Positions 14,854 through 27,145 of a stretch of DNA of 64,000 bases are shown piece after piece. The translations under genes and the position numbers were made by a program. Positions within the stretch are counted from its first letter, which is position 1. Each line of letters opens with the position of its first letter. The DNA comes from Chondrosia reniformis (Eukaryota > Porifera > Demospongiae > Chondrillida > Chondrillidae). The stretch lies in the NCBI GenBank assembly GCA_947172415.1, contig OX359194.1, positions 8,325,401 through 8,389,400 on the forward strand, written 5' to 3'. The notes beneath the pieces were generated by a model. It had not been told where the DNA came from. It made no database searches and worked only from the letters and a program-made list of their open reading frames with translations.

Positions 14854-17800
14854 ATGGCGCCCCCTCTATCACTTTGTCGTCTTCTTGTAAACAAATTTTG
14901 TTCCAGTCGGTTGCTGCAGCAAAGTCGATTTTTTAAGAGAATCGCAATCTGCTGCTTGTCAAGTGAAAAGGAGAAACGTCCAGCTCTGGCCTCTCTGCAA
15001 CGCAAACTAATGACCACAAGGAGTATTACTACTTCTTCTCGCACCAGACAGGCTACTGGCGGGCTAATGTCGCAATATGCTGATATAAAGCGGCAATACG
15101 AAGGATATCTGCTGCTCTTTCAAGTGGGCGACTTCTATGAGCTGTACGATGAAGATGCTGAAATTGTTAGTTCAAGAACGTCTCTTCGAGTAACCAAAAA
15201 GCAGGGTATATCAATGGCGGGGTTTCCTATTAAATCCACGGACGAGTGGTTGAAGACCCTTGTGAAGGCAGGCTTCCAGTTGGCGATATGCAACCAGACC
15301 AGAGAGTAGGGGATGCACTTGATGCACATGTACTAGTCTCGCATATCCAGACCACTATCTCGCCTCCATCTACGAGACTACACATGTATAAAGGTTTACC
15401 TAAACTCTATATGCTCTGCCACTCTATATGTTTGCAGACATTTTTCATTCTCTCTGACCACTTCCCTCTTTGTTGTCGTAGTTGTGCGTCACCTAAAGTT
15501 CTCGTAATATGTATAATCTGTTGTGTGATAGAAATTTGTATTTATTGTGTAAATATAAAGATTCCAGTGACCAAAGTCGGATCTTGATACCTGTTGTGTT
15601 TGTAGGAAGACCGGCTCCCGATTGCTGCACCGTCATGTGGTCCAGCTGGTCACCCCGGGGACACTCCTGGAGCCACTCACACACCAGGCCAACTACCTGC
15701 TGAGTGTGGTGCTGGGAGCCAAGGGGTCCCTTGGTCTGGCATGGGTAGACCTCTCCACTTCACAGTTCAGTGTAAGCCATTTTTAATTGGATTTTAGAAG
15801 CAAACCTGAGATTACCTTTCTTTAGGTGTCTACCTCTCATATTGATTACTTGGAGGAAGATTTGGAGAGAATTGCTCCCTCTGAGGTCAGTACTCGTTTG
15901 TACAGATTAGATTCATCTTAATTGCAAATCTTCTCCTGCTAAGGTACTGCTGCATGAAGACCTTTACAACATTAGGAGCCTTCCAGTGATGGATCAGGAT
16001 GTGTACCGCAAGGTATGCCACTCCTCTCTCTTTGATCACCACCTCACTGCTGTCCCAAACGAGGAAGAAATGGAAGACAAGACTGAGCTGTTAGTATCCA
16101 GTGTGCTACATTGTAGGTAATAGTTTTATGGGCCTACCTGGTTCTTTTGTATAGCTATTCACAACTGACAGCCAGCCTATCAGAACTTGAGGTGTGTTCC
16201 TAATAATAGATACGCAGGAAGTGTCACTATTAAACAGGAAGTGTCACTATTAAACAGGAAGTGTAATCATTTTGCTCTTTAATCAAGAAAGTATTTGTTT
16301 GTAGAAAAGAGCATCTAAGGCAGTCCTGAGATTCATTCAACACACTCAAAGGTCCACACTTCCAAGGATAGGTTCTCCAGTTAGATTTGATAACCTCAGA
16401 CATCTAGCCATCGATGCCAGCTCAAGACGGAACCTGGAGCTCACAATGTAAGCAACAGGGCATAGGAGCTGCATGGTTCTATAGTAACCATGGTAACAGA
16501 ATATGGCTGACAGTTGAATGTATACGTCTATTGAATGCTTGTAGTCCAACCTTTGGCAACACCAAGAAGGCCACTTTGTTTGGAGTGATGAGCGACACTG
16601 TGACAGCTGGGGGAGAAAGATTGCTAAAGGACAGGCTCTCTTCCCCTCTCACTGACATTGAATTGATCAACAGGTTAGTGATTCACTGGTCTGTTAGCTG
16701 GTCTGTCAGCTGGTCTGTCAGCTGGTCTGTCAGCTGGTCAATCACGTTTAGTCTAGTTTTGTTTAATATTTCTTTACCATTCCAAATGACAGGCGCCTGG
16801 ATTGTGTGGAGTTGTTTGCTAAAGACACTTTTTTGGCTGAGCTGATTCATGCCAAACTGAAGGGCGTGGCAGACCTTGAGAGGGTGTTACAGAAGGTAGG
16901 GCAGACACTCACAGCTCTGTGAGATTCTTTCCCCTACCAACTGTAGGTGATTACCCCTCTCCAGATCACCATGGGGAATGCCAGCATGTTTGACCTGACG
17001 GTAGTGAGGAACACACTGACTATAGCTGAAGAGGTCTGTGAAGTCCTTAAGGGCCACTTGGAGCAGAACTGCTCCCTTCGCTCTGAGCTGGAAGGTCTGA
17101 AAACCTTCCCAGAACTAACGGAAGAGATAGAAAGTGCCCTTGGGGGTACTACACATGGATACATTAGAAAAGGTACTGGCATATTCTTCTTGACGTGTTA
17201 CTGGTCTCCATGGTTACAGAACTGCACTGGACAGTGTCAAGTTTAAATAAGAGTATTATACCAGTTAGGCTCTCTGCTGTTGCTAAGGAGCCTTACACAG
17301 AGGCAGATCTAGAAATTTGTAAGGGAAGGGGGAGGGGTGCTGGGTGTGACTGAGAGGGTATGAGATATGTTTTGCCAAACATTTGAAATATGGCTAATAC
17401 ATCACTTAGAGCCCTCCTCCAGTCGCCTCCATTAAATCTGCCACTGATAGTCTCCCAGTTAATCTTAATCATAGATACTGGTTCATTATGCATGTATATG
17501 TCTGTGGTGGGACAGGATATTCAAGCGAGATGGATTCACTGAGGGAGGGCTTGCAGCAGAATAATGCAGAGGTTAAGAGGTTGACGGAACGACTGCAGCT
17601 TGAGAGCGGAGTTACCAAGCTCACTGTCGCTCCTCACAAGAGTTACTATCGAGTGTTTGAGACCACTAAAAGTCAGAGTACCAAGGCTGAAAAGTTCCCC
17701 GAGCTGATAAAGTAAGAAAGATGCATCCTTATATTCTTATATGGCTAATAGCTAACTGTATTCATTGCTTCTTCACAGAGTTGAGCATCTGGCCACAAGA

Positions 17801-20059
17801 TTTAGATTTACGTAAGTGTGGGTTGTACTTCAAGGGTTCTGAAGGATGTGAGGTTAATGTCTTTAGGTGTTTGGAGTTACAGCAACTGAATAGCAACCAC
17901 CAGCAGCTGCAGGCGGAATGCGAAGGCATGGAGGAGGAAATCTTTCAGGGGCTGTGCAAGAGGGTAAGTTTACTGGCGGTGACAGAGTGTGGTGACCTCT
18001 ATATACAACTGTAGTGCTAGATAATGTGACCTTTTGGATTGCCAGGTGCTAATGGATGCTCAGGAGATAGTTAACTGTGTCAGTGCACTTTCTGGTTTGG
18101 ACATTGCAGTTAGTCTTGGAACCCAAGCCTTCCGAAGAGTAAGTTTGAATTACATAACCTCCAGTAACTCACTCTGCCAGTTTGTTCAAACTTCACTCTA
18201 TCCCAAAGCGTAATTTCACAATTCCATCAACATACACGGACATACACGTTGACAATCAGCTTCACATCTCTACTGTACAGGGATACTGTAGACCAAGGCT
18301 CTTGGAAGATGAGTCAATGAATATCATTAAGGGGAGACACCCTGTAATAGATGTCCTACAAAAAGGTCAATTTGTATGCAATGACTGTAATATGAATGAA
18401 CATAAAATGTGGATAGTGACAGGCCCCAACATGGGAGGTAGGAAAATGTACTACAACACTGACATAATTACCTGTATAAAATGAATATTTTATTACTTGT
18501 ATCAGGAAAGAGTACATTTCTCAGACAAAATGCACTTTTCGTTGTCATGGCTCAGGTAGGTCCTGTACTTGTATACATTTTACAGATTGTACTATGGGAA
18601 ATACCCTATCCTATTCATAATTTTTATTTTTAAAAATGCACCTAAACTTGTGATACACCCATGAAAGTAATTCCTACCTAGAGATGATATTATGATGTTT
18701 CTACCAAATCTGTCCTGTCTCTCTGAGGCAAACATTGCACTCTTGTTCTATAGATGGGTAGCTTTGTTCCAGCCGATGAAGCCATTATTGGGGTCGTGGA
18801 TCGTTTGTTTGCAAGAATAGGTGCGAGTGACAATGTTGTCAAGCACTTGTCCACTTTCCATTTAGAAATGACAGAAACTGCTCATATCCTTCAGCAGGCA
18901 ACACTCAGATCATTTGTCATTCTGGATGAGATAGGTACGCTTACACTATAATTGCTAGATACCTACAGATTTCATATCAACACTGTGCTGCAACACATTC
19001 ACAAGACGGTCATGTGACATTCACAAGACTGTCATGTGACATTCACAAGACTGTCATGTGACATTCACAAGACAGTCATGTGACACCTATGCACTTTATT
19101 TCTTAGGAAGGGGAACAGCTACAAATGAAGGCTTAAGTATTGCACAAGCTGTACTAGAGCACATTCAGAATAGCATAGGTACCAAGGTTTCACTGTAACT
19201 GATTGCAATACTATTACATATTGTCGGTATTCATTGCAGGTTGTCGTACACTTGTAGCAACTCATTTTCACACTCTTAGTGCCCTTTGTAAGACCTCGCC
19301 ATCTCTTGGTGGGTACAGACTGGTAGCACAGCGAGGAGAAGGTGGAATGACTTTTACTTATAAAGTAGAAGTAAATGTTTGGCCACTTTGTATTAGTCTA
19401 ATGTTGTACACATTGATTAAAGTTTTAATATAAAATAGTTGTGGTTTGGTAGTATGTGATATGAAGTATATTTATATTTTTGAATTGACAAAAAAATTAT
19501 GTTTGATACATTGATAAGTTTTATATGTAGTAAGCTCTAGCTATTAACATTCTCTACTCTGCCAAGGCTTGGCAAGTAGAGGTTGTGATGTGATTACGAC
19601 CTTCTCCTGTAGCCTGGATTGACAGACTACTCATTTGGCATTGATGTGGCAGAACTATCTGGTGTTCCACCTAGAGTCATACATAGAGCTAAATCTTTAT
19701 TAACTCACTCAAATGATCTTCACAATACTTCACTAGTACCAAGATCAGGAAAGGACTCTAAAGGAGGTTTAGTAGACCCTTTCTTAAGCTTGTATAATTG
19801 TAAGTTTAATTAACTGCCTTTTCAAATTCAAGTCTTTGTGTAGCTACGTAGCATTGACGGAGATTGTTTTAATTAGGAATCACTTGGCTGTGTTGAACTT
19901 CCATTTGATTTGTTTATCAGTTCTCTGTTGTTCACAGATATCAAAGATTTGGAGGAGAAGAATCTGGATAGCAAGGATGCGTGGACTGCAGTACTGGAGG
20001 TCTGTGAAGACCTTAAAAAAGAATTAAAAGACGGAGAACACTCGAGTCGTGATCCATAA
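14854..20059 (+). CDS. MSH1: MutS homologue of the mitochondrial MSH1 type
   Basis: A DNA mismatch-recognition ATPase closest in pattern to bacterial MutS and fungal Msh1 rather than MSH2-6. The N-terminus ([20 protein letters not shown]) is rich in Arg/Lys and hydrophobics without acids, as in a mitochondrial targeting peptide. Domain I follows, with [11 protein letters not shown] carrying the Phe-x-Glu mismatch wedge, then [20 protein letters not shown] and VVQLVTPGT. The core and clamp domains follow. The ATPase has Walker A TGPNMGGKST (split by an intron at 18437), [15 protein letters not shown], Walker B VILDEIGRGT and [10 protein letters not shown]. The tail contains [22 protein letters not shown], the usual MutS helix-turn-helix region. 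Stop TAA at 20057. About 18 short exons. There is no plant-type GIY-YIG nuclease at the C-terminus. Mitochondrial function is inferred from family and leader. Confidence 0.85.
16690..16740 (+). repeat. 12-bp tandem repeat beside an MSH1 splice donor
   Basis: Four to five copies of TGGTCTGTCAGC begin within 20 bp of the donor at about 16674. Confidence 0.85.
18996..19083 (+). repeat. 22-bp tandem repeat in an MSH1 intron
   Basis: Four copies of CATTCACAAGACTGTCATGT plus two bases lie between the exon ending near 18933 and the next beginning near 19108. Confidence 0.85.
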
Positions 20060-20624
20060 CCATTCCAGTACATTGGACTCATAATTTTATACGATGCAAC
20101 CATTAGACACATTCATTCATTATCTTCTTTTAAGTTGACACTCATTTACTTTGTTTTGAGTAAGAAAATTTTTACTGATCAGAATTCATTTTAATTCTTT
20201 TTGAAGTAATGTTTTAATTATTATTATATTAGATGTAAACATTTCTCTTGACTATTTATATAGTACAGGATGCGCATATGTAAACATTGATATTTGCAAT
20301 AGTTAATTGGCCGAATATTGAGTATATGTACATGTGTCAAAAACTTGAAACAATGCACTGATCGAGGTTTATGAAAAATAATAAATTGCCTTATCTCTCG
20401 CCACACGTTAAATTTGTATGCCCCTGCGTTACCCCCATGCGTGTATAAGAAGCCCTCTTGGATGTATAACTGTAAAGGGAGGTAATTATATGAGTGTAGC
20501 TTTGAAATATGAGTACATAACCACAGCCATAAGTGTGCATATCAAGTTATTATTTGTTCATGCATGATTATATTATAGTATTCAGCATCACACAGTTTCA
20601 AATTATGAACCTTCTACGAATCAG
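20060..20624. other. Convergent intergenic stretch
   Basis: Lies between the 3' ends of MSH1 (plus) and the PPxY membrane protein gene (minus). It is AT-rich with possible poly(A) signals (AATAAA-like near 20380). Nothing else seen. Confidence 0.5.
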
Positions 20625-22332
20625 CTAGTACCTCCGCATGGTATACTTGTGTGCGAAGGCCCCCGTAGCAGCCAAAGGGATTATTATGAAGAAGATGATG
20701 ATCAGTATGAAGCAGACCCAAGTGGCCACTGACAGTCCGAGGCTGATGAAAGCATTATTGCGTGATCCCTCTCCTATGTCTGACAGAGCCTATACACATG
20801 GCAACACATATATAACTAACATTGCATTAGTAACAAGAGAATAGAAATATATTTTCAGTTGCAATTGACTATAAAACATTCTATACAGACATTATCCTTT
20901 GAAAGACCATCAATTTCAAATACAGTCAATGGATCCTAGGCATCTGTTAAATACCACACACCCCTGGAATTACCCCAACACAAGTTCATTTTTATGGTAA
21001 ACTATATGTATACACTTTGCCACCCGCTAAATCCACCATCTGCCAACATATTTTGGGACCAATTTAGCAAGATGCACTGTACATTAATAAAGATGTTACA
21101 ATAGGACTTTGATAACCACAAACTAACTGAAGTTGAAACTATATGCTTCAACTATTCTTAATCATGTATTGTTTAAAAAGCATTTTCTACATTTTAAAAT
21201 TGAACTAATAGAACTATATCGAAAAACCAATATATACATTTTATATGTATATGTACAGTATTTCATGCACATATATAGTCACATGTATTATATCAATATC
21301 ATGATTAGAGTGCACCAACAGGTGCTAGGACATTACAAATGTCCAATATTATATATATGCATGTGTATGTATCTACGTATATATAAATTATGCACAATGA
21401 ACTGTTATGACTATCTATTATCTATTTTGTTCTTGTATTGTGCTACACATTCGTGGGATGGGGCTCTAATGTACCATACACTGAAATATAACAACAATGA
21501 CATCGTATGTGTATATAGGCTACAAATAAATAGAATACATATACTCACAATAATGGCCAATATAAGTGCTGGTATAGACAATGCCAGTGTAATTAAGAAC
21601 CCTCCAAGGAAGATTAATGTGATGATTGCCAGTAACAGAGCAGCCAAGGCCTTACCAGTGTGGCTAGCACGTGGAGGAGCCACAACAACGTTTGAATGTT
21701 GAGGGTGAACCATTACTGTAGTGTTCACAGTCTATGCAGGAAGAGTAGATACATATACAAGACCTGCATAAGCACATATGTATGCATCTACATCTCTTGA
21801 GACTGCAAATGTATGCAAATCATGCATGAAACATACGTGTGGAGCTGATGGAATCTGCTGATAGCCGACTGCAGCTGGAGGCATGACTGCTGCATATATA
21901 GTGTGATAGTGAACATAGTACATAATTATGGAGAAGCTATAGAGTATTATTCATAAATTTATGAGCACAAAGGTTATTTTCGGAATGTTTCCTATATATC
22001 CTATACCACGTACATAGCATGCATTGTATATTTAATCAAGTTAGCGCTTTAAGACGCAAACATTTTTTTATTTCATACCCGAAACTATTACCCTGTCGCA
22101 CTAGACTTTAGAGTACTAAATCTCCATAGCACATTCAGACTACTGATTGGAGGAGAGGGCACGTACCGTCTGGAGTATATGTCGGCGGAGGAACGTACGC
22201 ATTAGGTTCCTTCTCAGTCGGAAATTTCTGATATTGATGACCTACAAATTATGAGTAAAATATAATGAGTTGGATTAACAGTAAGTTTTGGCTATTAATT
22301 AATCCAGTAGTACTGCATCGACACATACTCAT
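20625..22332 (-). CDS. Small proline-rich membrane protein with PPxY motif (dispanin-like topology)
   Basis: Five exons. Exon 1 holds only ATG plus one base (22329-22332); the next, near 22167-22240, completes MSHQYQKFPTEKEPNAYVPP. Spliced residues continue PPTYTPD, a PPxY motif for WW domains, then a short Pro/Ala-rich segment. A hydrophobic block follows (ALAALLLAIITLIFLGGFLI, then LALSIPALILAII), then a small polar loop (ALSDIGEGSRNNAF) and a last hydrophobic block (LGLSVATWVCFILIIIFFII). The tail is AHKYTMRRY, ending at 20625. Total about 160 residues with two or three membrane segments. Pro-rich N-terminus, paired helices and an NA-containing loop resemble CD225/dispanin (IFITM-like) proteins, but the diagnostic cysteines are absent. 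I therefore give topology only and no function. Confidence 0.7.
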
Positions 22333-22442
22333 TGCGTTTTCTCCGTCGTAAACACTTGCCGATTATGCGAACTAGCGTTCACGTGCTACATCTAAATGGC
22401 TATATACAATTCGTTATTCATGACCTTTACATACGAAGCAAG
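22333..22442. promoter_or_regulatory. Bidirectional promoter gap
   Basis: 110 bp separates the start codons of the PPxY membrane protein gene (minus) and ALG2 (plus), so promoter elements must be shared or overlap. No TATA box seen. Confidence 0.45.
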
Positions 22443-23657
22443 ATGGCTCCTCGAATAGGATTTGTTCATCCCGACCTCGGAATTGGTGGTGCCGAGCGCT
22501 TGGTTGTTGACGCTGGAATTGCTTTACAGTCCAAAGGATATGACATTGAAATGTTTACCGCTCACCACGATTCCACGCATTGCTTCACGGAGACGAGAGA
22601 TGGGACCTTAAAGGTCACATCCGCTGGCGACTGGCTACCGAGGAAAGTGTGCGGACGTTTGTACATTCTGTGTGCGTACATGAGGATGATGTATTTGGCG
22701 TTTTATGTAGTCCTTTTTCATGGTTCGAAATTTGATATTTTCATATGTGACCAAGTGTCTGCCTGTATCCCCATTCTGAAATTGACTGGAGCAAAAGTCA
22801 TATTCTATTGCCATTTTCCAGACAAGCTACTCACAAGAAGAGATTGGTGGATGAAGAAATGGTATCGCAAGCCTATTGATTGTACCGAAGAAGTTACTAC
22901 TGGAATGGCAGATGTCATTCTAGTAAATAGTAACTTTACTGCTAAAGTCTTTAGAGACACATTCAAGTCGTTAAAAAAGAGGACACCAGCTGTGGTGTAC
23001 CCATCACTGAATTTCCAATCATTTGATGTTAACCTGCCTAATATGGACGTAGGTATTCCACCTGAGGCCACATATGTTCTCCTGTCAATAAACAGATATG
23101 AACGCAAGAAGAATATTGTGCTGGCCATTGACGGCCTCTACCAGTTGTTGAGGCAAATAAGACCAGAAGAGTTTAATAAGGTGCACTTGGTAATAGCTGG
23201 CGGATATGATGAGCGTGTGACAGAGAATAAGGAGTACTACAATGAGCTAAGAGCGCATGTCATAAAATTAGGTTTAACTGATTGTGTAACTTTTCTGCGA
23301 TCCATCTCACATGAGACCAAGTTGTATTTACTGAAACGCTCCTCTCTCCTGCTCTACACACCTGAGAAGGAACACTTTGGCATTGTCCCTCTGGAAGCCA
23401 TGTACATGAGGACACCAGTGATAGCCACCAACAGCGGCGGCCCTCTGGAGACTGTCGTGAATGGAGAGACGGGCTATTTGACCAATGGAGAGGCTAAGGC
23501 TTATGCAGAACGGCTGATGTACTTTTATTATCGTACTAAAGAGATTAGCAGAATGGGAGACGTGGCAAGACAGAGAATCATAGAGAAATTTTCATTTGAA
23601 GTTTTCACTGAAAAATTTCACCAAGTTGTAAACAGCTTGCAAGAAAAATGTAGCTAA
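22443..23657 (+). CDS. ALG2: ALG2 alpha-1,3/1,6-mannosyltransferase
   Basis: Adds the second and third mannoses to the dolichol-linked oligosaccharide on the cytosolic ER face, for N-glycosylation. One exon, 404 residues, close to human ALG2 (416). The start MAPRIGFVHPDLGIGGAERL has the family's N-terminal glycine-rich loop. A hydrophobic segment follows near residues 75-95. The GT4 signature appears in the C-terminal Rossmann domain as EHFGIVPLEAMYMRTPVIA (the E-x7-E motif), followed by NSGGPLETV. ATG 22443 is chosen because homologous sequence begins exactly there; the open frame extends further upstream only without an in-frame ATG that starts better, and into the shared promoter. Confidence 0.94.
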   Translation: MAPRIGFVHPDLGIGGAERLVVDAGIALQSKGYDIEMFTAHHDSTHCFTETRDGTLKVTSAGDWLPRKVCGRLYILCAYMRMMYLAFYVVLFHGSKFDIFICDQVSACIPILKLTGAKVIFYCHFPDKLLTRRDWWMKKWYRKPIDCTEEVTTGMADVILVNSNFTAKVFRDTFKSLKKRTPAVVYPSLNFQSFDVNLPNMDVGIPPEATYVLLSINRYERKKNIVLAIDGLYQLLRQIRPEEFNKVHLVIAGGYDERVTENKEYYNELRAHVIKLGLTDCVTFLRSISHETKLYLLKRSSLLLYTPEKEHFGIVPLEAMYMRTPVIATNSGGPLETVVNGETGYLTNGEAKAYAERLMYFYYRTKEISRMGDVARQRIIEKFSFEVFTEKFHQVVNSLQEKCS

Positions 23658-23800
23658 CTTATTACTATCAATATATGCCTCTACATTATTTCATTATATC
23701 ATCACATGTCACCAATTATTGGACAGTAGAAATGAAATGAAAGTACATACGATGTTCAGTGCTTTAAAGTAATTAAGGGTTTTACTCCTGTGTATTCAAG

Positions 23801-26800
23801 ATGGAGTCCGACTTGAGAGATATTTTAGACCTCGACAAAGCAAATACAAGCGGTCAGACTCCTACTAAAGAGTCGGTAAAATACCAGAAAGTGAGATCTT
23901 GATAGAGAACATGTATTAGATTATTCATGGGATGGAGGGCTTCAAAATATGGTTTTCTGCAGGAAACGAAAAGGCCGAAGAAGGAGGCATCATTTGCTAA
24001 AAAGCCTTCAGGAATGAAGAGGGAGTTGTATGCACTTCTCTGCACTGACGTTGGGTGAGGATTAGCTGCTGAAAGCAGTGGCTACATTAATTGCATCCTC
24101 TGATCGAATATCTAGCCCCGGGGCCACCTCGATCGTGCCGACCGACACGGGGTCGGGCTACAGGCAGCCCAAGGCCCGACTAGGCAGGAACCGCGTCAGA
24201 GCTTGGAAGTGGATGCCATTCACCAACTCTGCTCGCATGGTAGCATTACTCATAAACTGGTTGCCATGGTGATGGGGATTGTATGGTCTGATTTTGTCTG
24301 CAGGACCAGCTGGTTCTCTACCATTGGAGAAGAGGTGGAAATGAAGGAATAGACTATCCCTTCAGCAAATTTAACAAGGTAGTGAGATGCATTGTGTGAC
24401 ATTTTGAGTGAAGTACGGAGTGAGGTAGGAATTCCCTTTCCTTGCAGACTATGTCTTTCTTATCTTACACTGAAGAAGATTACAAGGCAAGTAATTGCTT
24501 TTATACTGATTACTTGAAGTCACAGTTCTGTGCTCATACTCATCAGTTCTGTGTTCGTACTCATCAGTTCTGTGTTCGTACTCATCAGTTCTGTGTTCAT
24601 ACTCATCAGTTCTGTGTTTGTACTCATCAGTTCTGCGTTTGTACTCATCAGTTCTGTGTTCGTACTCATCAGTTCTGTGTTCATACTCATCAGTTCTGTG
24701 TTCATTTTAATGGTGGTAGTCTCTTGTGAAGTAGATATTGACTCCTCCTCCAGAAGTACCTCAGTGAAGATGACTGGACTAAGGAAGAAACTGACCGTCT
24801 GTTTGACCTTTGTCAGCAGTTTGACCTCCGGTTTCCTGTTGTCTGGGACAGGTACAATGCATGGGCAGTCAAGGTCAGTTGCTATGGCAACACTGTATCA
24901 GTCGGATGTGTTCAAACGTGAAGTACCTTGGACATATGTGGTTAGCATGTTGTATATGACATGGGTGGGACTTCCCCTTGTAGAGCCGTTCTGTTGAGGA
25001 TCTTAAAGAGAGGTATTACAGTGTCTGCAATCGAATTAGAAAAGTAGGTACAATCTCAATATTGTTAAACTCTTCTCTGATAAGTGTTATTGTGTGAATG
25101 TGTTAGGTGAGGTGTACTGATCAAGATAACATGGAGTCTGAGCTGGTGGCCTATGACGGGGATCATGAGAAAAGGAGGAAGGAACAGTTAGAGAGACTGT
25201 ATATGAGAACAAAGGAACAGGTTCTTTGATGTGGTTACCCTGCCCCCCTTCCCCTAGGTGGTGGGGTTGCTATGTGGTTACCCTGCCCCTCCCCTAGGAG
25301 GTGGGGTTGCTATGTGGTCAACTTGATCTTTGTTGTTTAGGTTGAGGAAGAGGAGATGTTAATAACTGAGCTGAAGAAGATTGAGTTGCGCAAGAAGGAG
25401 AGAGAAAAGAAACAACAAGATCTTCAAAAGTTGATTTCACAAGCCGACCAGTCAAGTGAAGCGAGGTGGTTCTAACCGTCTACATAATCACCAAACGTTA
25501 TGTCTTTATTTTGTATGATATTCAGGAAGACAATCAAAAAGACACCAATTTCCAAGTTCAAAAAGGTACCAGTGACGCAACAGAAACAGGTCAGTAGTCA
25601 ATGTGGTTCCTAATAACAGGGGTATCCCCTTTGGTCACCCAATTAACAGGTAGATAGGTCTAATAGGAAGCTTTGCTGTGTGGCCTTCTACTTTGCCCTA
25701 ATTGATTTGTATTAATTAACAGTTGCACTATGACTGAAAGGTCAATCACAGTAGTACAGTGCTGTATATATTGGGGTACAGCATTGGTGTCTGCTGCTCT
25801 ATTATGAGTGTTACTTAATTCAGATTCCAGAGACTAATCCAGGAGTGTTCAAATCCTATGACAAGTCTAGTGGAGTGACCCTCAGAGGAAACAAGGTCAG
25901 CTCCTCCTCTGCCCCAACTCAATGGACAACTGCTCACTTCCTCTTCTGTGTGCTCTATGTATACTGCTGTCTCCCCCCTCTCCCTCTCTCCCTCTCCCCC
26001 TCTCTCCCTCTCCCCCTCTCTCCCTCTCTCCCCTCTCTCCCTCTCTCCCCTCTTATGTGCTGCAGATGAAGATGCCAGTGACCATAGGACAAAAGAAGGC
26101 AAAGCTTATTGAACAACTCCTTGAGGAAATGTCTGTTGGTATGCATATATGTCCTGTGGATGTCACTTTCCACCTCTTTGTGTCATCACTCTGTCCCTGT
26201 ATCTTGTAGATTTGCATCCAATGCCAACAGAAAACATTTGTGTGCAATTCAATGAATTAAGGTTCATAGTTGATTTGGTTTATGCATGTAAATGTTACTG
26301 ATTTCAATAACTAGTGTGTATGTATTAGTGTGAAGAGTTGCTTCCTGTATGCCTTATATGGCTCCTCTGTCCATCTTTGCTGTAGGAATGACATTCTGCT
26401 GTTGTTGGATCTCAAGGCTGGTTGTGATGCGTGTGATTTTGAATATCAGTCATTAAAGTATGAAACAAATGTTTTATTTGCACCATCCATCTTCCCAATC
26501 ATCCATCCACCTACCCAATCATCCATCCATCTTCCCAATCATCCATCCACCTACCCAATCATCCATCCACCTACCCAATCATCCATCCACCTACCCAATC
26601 ATCCATTCTCCTATAGACATCAATATGAAGCTCTTCCTCCTGAAAAACAAGCTAAAATTAGTCTTCCAGGTGAGGCCACAAGAGTCAAGTGTTACAAAAT
26701 ACACATTTTTCTAATTTTTTTGTTTTTTTGCTTAATTATCCAGAAATCTCCTCTTCTCCAAAGAAAGTAAGAACTCATGGTTACAAATTATCTTTCTCTG

Positions 26801-27145
26801 CCCTTGAGTAACAAGTAAAAGTTCTGATATTGAATTGTTTCTCATCTGTCTATAGCAAGTCTCAGCCTTCCTACCAGTCATGGAGGTACCACCTCTATCA
26901 AACCAGTCTGTGAGTTGATACACAACTGATACAATACTCCTTCATGCTTGTGAACATAAAGCTGCCTTACTAATACTTTCAATACCTCACAAATATGCCT
27001 GATTCGAGTCAAAGAAAAACTCATAGTTGCTCAATCTTTAGCACATTACCATATAGCTCTTGTAATGAGTTCTATTCCTTTTGTTCTGCAGAGAAAGAGA
27101 AGACCTCTTGGAGCTGAAACTCCTCACAAGAAGAAGAAGGCTTGA
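23801..27145 (+). CDS. DMAP1: DNMT1-associated protein 1 (DMAP1), NuA4/SRCAP subunit
   Basis: A subunit of the NuA4/TIP60 and SRCAP chromatin complexes (yeast Swc4). ATG 23801 gives MESDLRDILDLDK; the stop is TGA at 27143. Many small exons spell the conserved order: PSGMKRELYALL, then TDTGSGYRQPKA, then WKWMPFTNSAR, HWRRGG and DYPFSKFNK. The SANT-like segment is WTKEETDRLFDLCQQFDLRF followed by VVWDRY. The basic coiled coil LKKIELRKKEREKKQQDL comes next, then KSSGVTLR, KMPVTIGQKKAKLIEQLLE and HQYEALPPEKQAK. The C-terminus is lysine-rich (TPHKKKKA). The intron after EEDYK uses a GC donor (AAG/GCAAGT near 24487), and several introns are filled with tandem repeats. Vertebrate DMAP1 is about 467 residues; this looks slightly shorter. 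Confidence 0.9.
24522..24708 (+). repeat. 21-bp intronic tandem repeat in DMAP1
   Basis: About nine copies of a 21-bp unit (CAGTTCTGTGTTCGTACTCA plus one base) with a few point variants. It fills most of the intron that starts with the GC donor. It is open in several frames only because its period is a multiple of three. Confidence 0.9.
25228..25318 (+). repeat. Imperfect ~45-bp duplication in a DMAP1 intron
   Basis: Two adjacent copies of a unit containing GTGGTTACCCTGCCCC and AGGTGGTGGGGTTGCTAT. Each contains a CTAGG(T/A)GGTGG step resembling a donor. Confidence 0.75.
25975..26056 (+). repeat. Polypyrimidine (CTCCCTCT)n tract before a DMAP1 acceptor
   Basis: An 80-bp run of CTCCC/CTCT repeats ends just before CTTATGTGCTGCAG, the acceptor for the exon beginning ATGAAGATGCCAGTG. 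It forms an expanded polypyrimidine tract. Confidence 0.85.
26484..26606 (+). repeat. 20-bp intronic tandem repeat in DMAP1
   Basis: About six copies of CATCCATCCACCTACCCAAT immediately upstream of the acceptor CTCCTATAG near 26615. Confidence 0.88.
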
